From contig NC_084677.1 of NCBI RefSeq assembly GCF_028389875.1, positions 8,040,017-8,104,016 on the forward strand: a stretch of 64,000 nt of DNA, in the 5' to 3' direction. Source of the stretch: Rhea pennata (taxonomy: Eukaryota; Chordata; Aves; Rheiformes; Rheidae). The notes below the pieces were generated by a model. The model was not told the origin of the DNA. It was given only the letters and a program-made list of their open reading frames with translations, and did no database searches. Below are positions 55,184-64,000 of the stretch, one piece after another. How positions within the stretch are numbered: the stretch's first letter is position 1; each line of letters begins with the position of its first letter. A program made the translations under genes and the position numbers.

Positions 55184-58100
55184 TGCGAGGGGGCGGGGCG
55201 GGGCACGCGGGGCGGGGGCGAAAAAGTGACGCACGGAACGACGTGGATCGTCAGCCGCGAACGGGGCTGTGCGGCGGTGAGAAGGTGCAGCGCCGCCCGG
55301 GGCGCCAGGCCGCGCACCGCTGGCCCTGCGGAGGCGGCCGTTAGGACGGGCTGCCCGCGGCTCGGCGGGGCTTCCGCCGGCGGTGAGCGCTCTGAGGGCG
55401 GTTCGGGTGCAACGCAGAGCGCGGAGCTAAGCCTGGACGTGCCGCCGGGTAAAATTGAATTACTAAAAATGGCCGTAAAGTGCTGTACTTACTGCACTTG
55501 GAAAGCAAAGCAAATTCCGTGCTAGAATTAAGATGCCGGACAAACTATTCAGGGTTTGTAATCGCGAGCACCTTCCAAAAGAGGTCCAGGGGCACAGCGT
55601 GCCTACCCTGGCGCAGCGAGAGCGGGAGCTGCGGAGCAGTTACTTCAGTTACAGGGTACGCAGAACACCTTGGGAAAGCGGCAAGAGAAATAATAGGCGC
55701 ATTTGACCAAATAAGAGTTTAAAGCATTTTGATTTTACGTAAATTAAACTGGAAGAGGCTAGCAATTTTCTTCCTTTAGTTGTTTAAATTAATTATAGGA
55801 TATAATAACTACTCATAGGAGAAGAAGACTAGTTATACGTTGACTATCTTGTACTAACTTGTCATGAGTGAATAGATGAGAATTGATCCTGTTGCATAAT
55901 CTGGTTGTCTTTCATTTTAAAATACCACTTGTGGAAGCATACATGAACTTTCAGGTTATTTTTTGACGATTTCAGTTGCTGACTGAGAGCAACTGACTGA
56001 GGTGAAAAATAGAACTTCTTTATTTCTGCCTCTGAGAAAGCTCAAAATATTCCAAAAAAGAATTTGAAACTTATTTCCATATCGAGAAGGAAATACTCCT
56101 TTACACTGCTAAAATATGACCAAAGACAGCTAGAAAATCTTGTAGTTGCTTAGAGAACTAACCTTCTGTCACTAAAAACCTATTTCAAGTTGACAGAAGA
56201 GGCATTTCATCACTGTTTGTACTAATGATTTTGAACAAACAAACTAGACAAATTATTTGACAAATAGAGAAACTTCACATGGTAGATGTAAGTAGAAGTT
56301 ACAGAGCTTTTCCATGCTTCCTAGAACAATACATATTCTGTGGTCAACTTCACCACTGTTGTAGAGGTGTTAGTAAGAAGCATATATTTTAGTTGCTTTT
56401 GTAAGCCTGAAAGAGAACTTAATTAAAGATAAATTAAAGGAATTCTATTTACTTTACTTTTCAGCTTGAAACTTGGGAGATAGAAGATTATAGTGAAGTC
56501 ATAACATACATTATTAAATTCAACATTTTTCTCTCTGAAATAATTATTAAAACATGAAAATTTTGTAACCTTTTGTTTGTCTTTAATATCATATAGTGAA
56601 CGTTTTATTTTAGAACATCATTTATTTAGGAAAATCTGTCCTTTAAATGTTAAATTCCTATAAAATCTTGAAAGATACAATCTGAAGAACAGGCAGTGTT
56701 ATCTGTATCCCTTTATTTGCAGGAAGCCAGTGTAGACAATTCAGTTTTTTATTATTTTCTGTGAAATCCAAACCAGGTATTGCAAAAACAAAATAAACTG
56801 GGGGGGAGGAGGCTTATGAATGGGAATTTCCCATGTTTAGGTATTTGATAGTAGAAATGGTGAGGCAGCTTCTCCATCACTAACACTTTTCCCACACCTC
56901 TGTTTTCCCCTCTCTTTTGCAAAGGCTAGAATTTGTGGGGGTATATGGTGAAATAGAATAGAGAATTGATCTGTCAGGAGAATGGTTATGTTTCAAATTA
57001 AACATTCTGTGATCCAGTTCACCTTGCAGCCATGCAAACAGCTGCACTGGCAACAGCAAAATGCACCTTGAACAATGCCCTGAATTGTCACTGCTCAAAC
57101 GGTTAGAAAAGAATATGCAAGAGAGAGTTGTACAGCTCTGTAAGTGCAGTATTAAGTATCAAGATGTATCACTAGAAACAAACTAATGAATATCACTTTA
57201 TTTTACTAGGTGCATTCCAAAGAACTGAAATTTGGTATTTATAATAACAAGGGTAATTACACTTGCCATGGCTATCCTGGAATATCACTGGACTTTATTG
57301 ATACTGATGTCAAATCATTTTCAGAATGGGAGACTGATATGACAAAGCTTGATGGCTGCTAGTCCAACACATTGGTTAAAGCATAGGTTTGTTGATTAAG
57401 GCTGATCTAAGAGAAAAGGAAAGACTGGCATGAAAGAGTTTTTCCTAGTTAAGCAATTTAAATTTAGATTATTCTCTTTAAACAACATCAAAACCCTGTG
57501 AAACCTTTGCTGCTGTTAAGTACTAGCTATGTTTTTCATCCCAATGCTTTTTATCATTCTGTCATGTTTGTTCATATATTTATTAGCTTCAGGTGAATCT
57601 AGATACTGAGTTGTGATCTTGTAATGATTTTTTTTTCATGACTGAAATTTCTTAAGTCTTACATTCTGTAAACATCCAAACTTCCCCTTGAAATTCAGTC
57701 AGTGAAATAGGCTGTTGTTGTTCTGGCACTGGCTCCTAGAATCTTTCAAGCTTTCTACTTTGTGTCTGTCTTCAGATTCAGCAAATTTAGTGCTTGAAAA
57801 ACACGTAACTATACATTTTTTTAGAAAAGTTATATTCCATTCATTTCACTGCTTTACTACAAGTAGATGTTACTTGATGTTAATCTAGAGTTGATTTGTA
57901 ATACTATAATAGCTTAAAATTTGTATCTCAGTAGTTGTTTTTAAAAACTACTTATACATTCCTGTGCTTGGTTTAGTAAAATGATATTCTGAGCTTAAGG
58001 GAGAGCTAGGACCTGTAAAGCATTTATGCAGATACCTTGTTCAAAAACATAGTCAGATTTTTATTTTATTATTTTTTTTAAATATACAGTAGGATTAGTA

Positions 58101-60348
58101 ACTTTTTCCACTACAAGTTTATAAAACAGAATACACTCAGGTACTTTTCTTGAGTTCTAAAAATATTTCTGGAAGGCAAATGAAACAGTCATTTCTATAA
58201 TTCAAAGGGTAGAAAGCAAATTACTGTGGAATGTATATTTGTTATGTGCTCATTGCCGAGAAGCTGTGAATGATGGTTTTAGATGCACGGAAGACAAATC
58301 ATTTTTTTTCGGTTAGTAAGTCGTGCATTCCTTTATCTGAAGCATCTCAAGTCCTTATAATGCAACACTTCCTGATATTAGGATTAAAGTTGACAGAAAC
58401 TTCTGACAGGAATAAAATTTTCTTGGATAGAGATAATTCCAGGAATGTGTTCACTTCAAAACTATTTTGTTTTCTGCTGTTTTGAAAGACTTCCTGATTC
58501 TTCTCCCAAATGCAGATTTCTATCAAGCATACATATGTACAATGACATTAAGGCCTTCCTTAAAGAGTGATTTCTAACTATGTGGTTATTCTAATTCCAC
58601 ATGTATTTGGAAGGAAAAAAAGTGTTCTCCCTGAATAACATGAAAACAGGAAATTTCAGAAAAGATTTTTTTTTAACGTATGCAAAACCCGTCAATTTTG
58701 GACAGATACGAATACACATTATAGCTACTACAAAAGGAAATCTTCACTGTCAAAGAATGTAAATATAAGTGCCATAAATAAATCACTAAGGTACAGCCTT
58801 ATATAAAACAACAGTAAAAAATACAGGACTCATTCAGTGAAAGTGTGCTCTGGATTATTGGCCTGAATTAACCAGATTGAAATAGTTAAGCCATATTAAA
58901 TCTTTGTAAGACTGCAAACCTGCAGAATTAAACCGAACTAAATTAGATTATGATCAGTTGCCTTCCAAAGGCAAGTGGCTTAAACCAAATTAATGCCTTT
59001 TATTTTAAATAATCGTATGTAGATTTAACACAGTTTAACATAATCCATTGTGGTTGGTTATTTTTTTGCTGTGTTATTCTGCGGTGTCTGTACACTATTA
59101 TTGTTCTATTTGCTGCTACTATTTAATATCCCTCTTTTGCTTTGAATACCCAGAGGTGAGCATTGCTCTTGAACAAAAATGGAATATCTACTGCATATAT
59201 TCGTGCAGTGGGCTAGCTACAAGATCAATCTAGATTCTTCTTCTGAAAGCCATTGGAGAACAGAATATCCTATACTAAAGAACATTTGACTCATTTCTGT
59301 TGGAAGTAAAAAGGGTTTTTTTGTGGACTTAATCTGCTTGTTCTTTTTTAAATGTCTATATATCATCATTTAGTTACCCTGAGACTTGAACCAAACAGTA
59401 TAATAGTATTTTCCTACAGAAATAGCATGTTGAAAAAGTGTTTTTCTCACTTAGCCCTCAAACAACCAGTGATTTCTTTTGTTGTTAAGCAATTGATGGA
59501 GGTGGAAGTACAGAGAATTTGGAGAAAAGAGAAGGAATGGGGAAAGAAAGGGAACCTTTTAAGTTGTTCAGAATAGTAGACACATGCTGTGAGAGAGGCT
59601 GATAAATTCTCTTACAGTTACACTTTCTGGAATGAGATTATTTCACTGACCTAATGTGTGACATACTTGTATACCTTTCGGTTTTAGATAAATTACAACT
59701 TATTGAGTGAAATATGTAACCTGTGAAGAAAGTTTGGTGATATTCAAGATAGTTTATCAGTTATTGAATGGCATGGAAATAACCAGGATACACTGCAGCT
59801 GGCCCAGGAAGGTGAAAATATCCAGATACGGTAAGCACATTTTTTAAATGAAGATACTAACTGCAGCAAAACCATGCACGGATAACATGCTAGTTGAGTT
59901 ACATGTTCACAAAGACAGCTATTTGTGAACCAGACAAATGTGAGTCCACTACTACAAAGACTACGAATCAGAACTCTTGGAATTAATGCTGTTTCTTCAC
60001 TGATGCACTGCATAAGTGTTTTAGCTTTTGTTTATATGCTTCAAAGTATTAAGGTATTATAATCAGAGATATTTGTATGCCTCATGAATTCATAATAATA
60101 TTGATATGAGCATTCATGTATAGCTAACAAGGCAAGTTCAGCAATTAAGATTTTAACTTTTATGGTATGAACCTGATGTTAATTATAAACACCTTTAATT
60201 TCCTGAGGAAAATACTAGCATTTTTTTTAACTAATTTAATATTCCTTGCTTTTTAGAACATTGTTTGAAAATGTTTAAGCCAGCAAAGCAATTAAGGGTT
60301 TCTGTCTTGGAATTAGTATAAAAATATGTAAGTCATACCTTTTACATA

Positions 60349-60374
60349 AAACATATTAAACATATTAAACATAT
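60349..60374 (+). repeat. Short tandem repeat of a 9-mer
   Basis: About three copies of ACATATTAA in AT-rich intergenic sequence. Confidence 0.75.
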
Positions 60375-60547
60375 TATATTAGCATACAATATGAAGTATC
60401 TTGTTTTTGTTTCAATCCTAATCTGCAGTAAAAATTAAAATCTAGTAAACAGTCATTCTGTAAGGCCCTGCAGCAACTTCTAGACTATTTTATTAAATCA
60501 AAGATAAACATTGGCCCTCTTCAGTAGCAGAGTCAGGATTCAGTAGA

Positions 60548-60561
60548 CCAGCAGAGGGCAC
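60548..60561 (+). promoter_or_regulatory. CTCF core motif
   Basis: CCAGCAGAGGGCAC matches every position of the CTCF core consensus CCASYAGRKGGCRS. It lies about 5 kb upstream of the ZC3H7A promoter and points away from it. Confidence 0.5.
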
Positions 60562-63500
60562 AAGTCACACTCCTGTGCTTTCTGTGGTGGTGGCCATGCC
60601 TACTGTTGGTAGGAGTTGAATTCTAGGGAGTACCTATAGGCTTAGTTCAGCTGATCAAAATCCACCTAAAAGTAGAAGGGTAAGAATTCTTTTAAGTTGC
60701 AGGGTTTGAAATTGGAGGTGACTTCTTGAATTAACAAAGAAGGAAGTTCAAGCTATTTCATTGCAGTATTACAGCAAACTGAAAACCAATGTATTGAGTG
60801 GGGCTAGTTTACATTTGTTAATGCCAGTCAACATTGTAAACATTAACTTTAGGCCTCCAAATAGACTATGAGGATAATAATGAGGAAAATATGTAGCAGT
60901 ATGAGAAAGGTGTGGGTGACTGGTCTAATGAGGATATGAACAGAAAAGATGACAAATTTCCAAACCCCCAAATGGGCAACCTGTTAGAAGCCTTCTGTTA
61001 GGGAGAGGAAGAGAGGTCAAGGCATGTCCCTGCTGTTACCTTCTCTTAAGTATAGTAAGGGTTATAATAGATAAGTGTTTTCCATAAGTAGATGGGAGTT
61101 AGATATAGTTTTCTTGTTATCTAGTTCTGTTTTCTTTTCCCAGCTAGCTTAATTCCCTAATATATCTGAGGCTTAATCAGGTCTCTCTTAATATGTTTGG
61201 AAACAATCAAATTGCACACCTCATTCTGGCAGAGGGAGGAGAAAGAAAAAGAGGCATTTGTTAGGCTGCCAGTGGCATTACAGTTTATAATCTCCTGATG
61301 TTGTCGCACATTTAAACAGAAAGGTGCCCAGCTGGAACCAAATGAAGCCATATCTGAAAAGGCCCTTGAGATGAGTGAAGAACTACCCCAAACCCACTCT
61401 TTAAGTGGGGTATCCTGAAAACACAGTAGCTAATTTTTTAAAATTCATTACAGTCAAAGGTACCTAGCTAAGATTACCTTGCTAAATGTTAGTTGTTCAT
61501 GATACAGGATGCCAATAAAATTTGTTTCAGGACTAGAAAATTCAAGACAGGTTTGCAAAGCCAAAGAAAGAGCTATGTAATGCAATTTAAAAATAAACGG
61601 GAAGACATAGGGCATTTTGTATAAATTCATACATTTAGTCTGGATAAATGGGTTTAATGTCCATTACAGTTTGGAGCACATCAGAAACGCACCTTCCTGT
61701 CTGATTTTTACCCCAAAGGAATCCAGATCACATGCCCTGAGATGACTCTGTAAAGTGAAACAAAGCACAGTAAATGCTTGGACAATCAATTTAGCTCACT
61801 TCTGAGCCAAACTAAAATGCTAACCCTTATACACAGTTTGCCAGTTAGATTGGTGTTGAAGAAAATTTTATGTGGGACCATTGTATAAAAAAGTAAGGAC
61901 CAAATCAGATCTTCTCTTTTTGCAGTCAGGTATCCTAATCACAAAGACAGAGTCTGTTCTGCCAGCACTTTTCTTCCCTCCTGTCACTAAATAAGAATGA
62001 TTAATTCTTTTCACAACTTCAGTAGAAAGGATAGAGGCAACACCTGCTTATAAACCTCTTTAGGCTGGTGATTAGATTATCCTTTTGGATAAACTAAGGA
62101 GGTTAAATTTCTTCAAAGGCTCTGAACCACCTCTCTAATATCCTGAAAGCTATAATAGTTAAATAACCATAGCTTTAAAAAATACATATCTAATTTCTCA
62201 CTTTGAAAGGGGAAAAAAAAAAAGGGAAAAAGGAGTAATACCTGCTTTGCTTTTGGAAATAATAATGAAAATTCAAAGACTAGAATTAAGAAATCGGAAC
62301 CTTGTCTGCTTCCCCATAGACTTAAGTCAAATGTCTAAATGTTACACTTCTCCACAGCTTAGTCCTGCACTTTGCCCTGCTAAATCATATCCACTTGGCT
62401 AAAATAAAAAGTCCCCACCCAATCATTATATTGGCTTTTACGAATCCCTCACTCTGCATATACAACGTGGGAAGCTAAGGCACTTAAAGAACCAGCTGTG
62501 ATAATGCCCAATTATAAACCAATACCTTAAATCCTGCAAACAGTATAAGCAGTTACTCATCATCGAATCATAACTTATCTGTATTCTAAAAGGTCAAGCA
62601 GTCATCCAGAACTCAGGCTTAGTAAACTAGTAAAAATGACTCTTGTCAAGCTGACAAGAGTTCAAAAACAGATTTAAGGAATTCTTCAGTTTTGACATTG
62701 AGACATCCCAAGGTTCAGGAGTTTTAAGTTCTTAACAGCAGTGTTCACTTTTTGCTTTATTTTCCTCCACTTTATTTTAGAGAACATGCTAAAAAAACAA
62801 AATCATTGTAATAATCAGTCTGCTGCAAACACAGTGGAACAAAAGCAGCATTGAAAAAACTAGCAATCCTATGCATACACTAAAAAATCCTAACTGAATG
62901 CAAATAAAGCTTTACGTAAAGAGTGGCCAGACTTTGACTTTCAGATAGAATGCTTTTTGACAGAAAAACAAAGGAGAATGAACTTTTAGCTGGTAAATTT
63001 GATATAGCTTATTTCTGCTTGTTCCTGTTTTCACCTTACTGAGCGTATTTCCTCTTTCCTCTAACCATTGCTACTGAAACACAGGGATCAAAATACAGCT
63101 TTTTCAGAAGGCAGAGAAGAAAGAAGTTGTTTTCAGCTTCCCTCTGCTACACAGACACTTCCCAGATAAAATTTGCTTCTGTCACTCACCCTTTATTCAT
63201 TCCTGGCAATTTTCATCCCAATTCTTGACCTTTCTTGAGCAGCAAAATGTTTTAAAATACAAAAAGGATAAAAAGATATAGTATTTTTTTAAAACTACAC
63301 AAAATTATGATAATTGCTCATTATTAAAAATCAGAAATGGATCCAGGAAAATTTTGACATGTGTAAATCAAACCTGTCATCAACATTTATTTCAAAAAGA
63401 GATCTAGCCCTCACCTGAAACTTTAAAAATGTGTCAAAACTAGATAATAGAAACTTGTGCTACATTTTTCTTTCACTCTCTTTTCCAAGTAGAAAGTACA

Positions 63501-64000
63501 GATTATTTGCTTCAAATTAGAAAAAATAAAACATATAATTGAAATTCTATCAAAGGAAAGTATTAAAAACCAGTATTTAAACTGTTGTTTGTCAAACTAC
63601 AAGGATTAACATTTTAACAAAAACATGAGAATGAATACTGCCATAGATACCCCAAGGAAGTACTTTCTAAAAGAATCTTCTGTTGCATCTGTCAGTCCAC
63701 CATCTTTGTATTCAAGCCATTAAGACTATAAAATGCTAAAGACAGGAATTTAATTGATTTACTACTAAAGTTGAAATACAAAGAATGTGAATATCTGCAG
63801 TTAATGATTCCATATGGAATTATTCTGAAGAAATTACTATCTGGAAGAATATGGTTAGCTCATTTTCTTCTCATCTGAAAAGGTCTGCAGCCCCCAACAC
63901 AACTTACTGCTCAAGAATTTGGAAAAACAAGTGTAAACTATAGTGCTACTGCTGCATAACTTAGTAGCGCTGACTTAACTTCTATTATCTGTATTGTAAG

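Larger units (their letters stand above)
54030..55450. promoter_or_regulatory. CpG island and promoter region of ZC3H7A
   Basis: About 1.4 kb, GC mostly above 70%, dense CpG, no TATA box. From the gene outward: (CGG)n at 54657-54676, five CCAAT boxes at 54811-54959, a TGACGTAG CRE-like half site near 55063, an NRF1-type palindrome near 55157, Sp1-type GGGGCGGGGC repeats at 55190-55218. Pentamer repeats (CCGGG, CCGCG) lie at 54384-54400 and 54518-54538, and a 12-base C run at 54567-54578. Confidence 0.85.
55451..64000. other. Intergenic region upstream of ZC3H7A
   Basis: 8.5 kb of AT-rich sequence beyond the CpG island. Open frames are short (the longest is 89 codons) and unlike any family I recognise. 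The only motif I can support is the CTCF core at 60548-60561. A small tandem repeat (about three copies of a 9-mer, 60349-60374) is present. A divergent non-coding transcript from the island is possible but not shown. Confidence 0.6.

Noticed and set aside
59744-60013. 89-codon minus-strand open frame in the intergenic region, considered as an exon of the next gene upstream
   Set aside because: No match to neighbours known from mammals, no plausible splice sites at its borders and no conserved motif.
1-64000. CRISPR arrays, operons, insertion sequences, tRNA or rRNA genes
   Set aside because: The window is vertebrate nuclear DNA. I saw no repeat-spacer structure, no tRNA-like fold and no rRNA sequence.

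Overview
The window is vertebrate nuclear DNA, most likely from a bird. The evidence is an AT-rich background with very few interspersed repeats, broken by two extremely GC-rich CpG islands, plus compact split genes whose products match vertebrate TXNDC11 and ZC3H7A. These two genes are head-to-tail neighbours in human 16p13.13 as well. No species can be named from sequence alone. There is no sign of bacterial, phage or organelle DNA.

Layout. Both genes lie on the minus strand, so transcription runs right to left. ZC3H7A is complete. Its non-coding first exon and CpG-island promoter are at about 54.6-55.4 kb. The start codon is in exon 2 at 48105, and 22 coding exons run down to the stop at 25940-25942. 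A roughly 0.7 kb 3' UTR ends near a poly(A) signal at 25234-25239. Every splice junction listed was chosen by GT/AG and reading phase. The coding exons sum to 2931 nt, which is 976 codons plus stop, close to the roughly 970 residues of the mammalian protein as I recall it. TXNDC11 starts inside the next CpG island (about 23.95-25.15 kb) and exons 1-9 are visible down to position 417. The exons for the second, catalytic-looking thioredoxin domain and the C-terminal coiled coil lie beyond the left edge. The right-hand 8.5 kb (55.45-64 kb) is intergenic; I see no coding exon there.

Function. TXNDC11 is a single-pass ER membrane thioredoxin-like protein known as a DUOX-binding and ERAD-associated protein. 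ZC3H7A is a cytosolic or nuclear RNA-binding protein with N-terminal TPRs and CCCH fingers. The two share no pathway I know of. Their link here is positional: the end of ZC3H7A lies within a few hundred bases of the TXNDC11 promoter.

The best leads are regulatory or cryptic-exon signals. They are a five-copy, regularly spaced CCAAT array in the ZC3H7A promoter; two GACGTG (UPR-type) cores just upstream of the TXNDC11 start; a textbook CTCF core at 60.55 kb; a splice-bounded 126-nt GC-rich exon-like block antisense to TXNDC11; and an in-frame alternative terminal exon candidate in TXNDC11 intron 7. I found no convincing new gene system.
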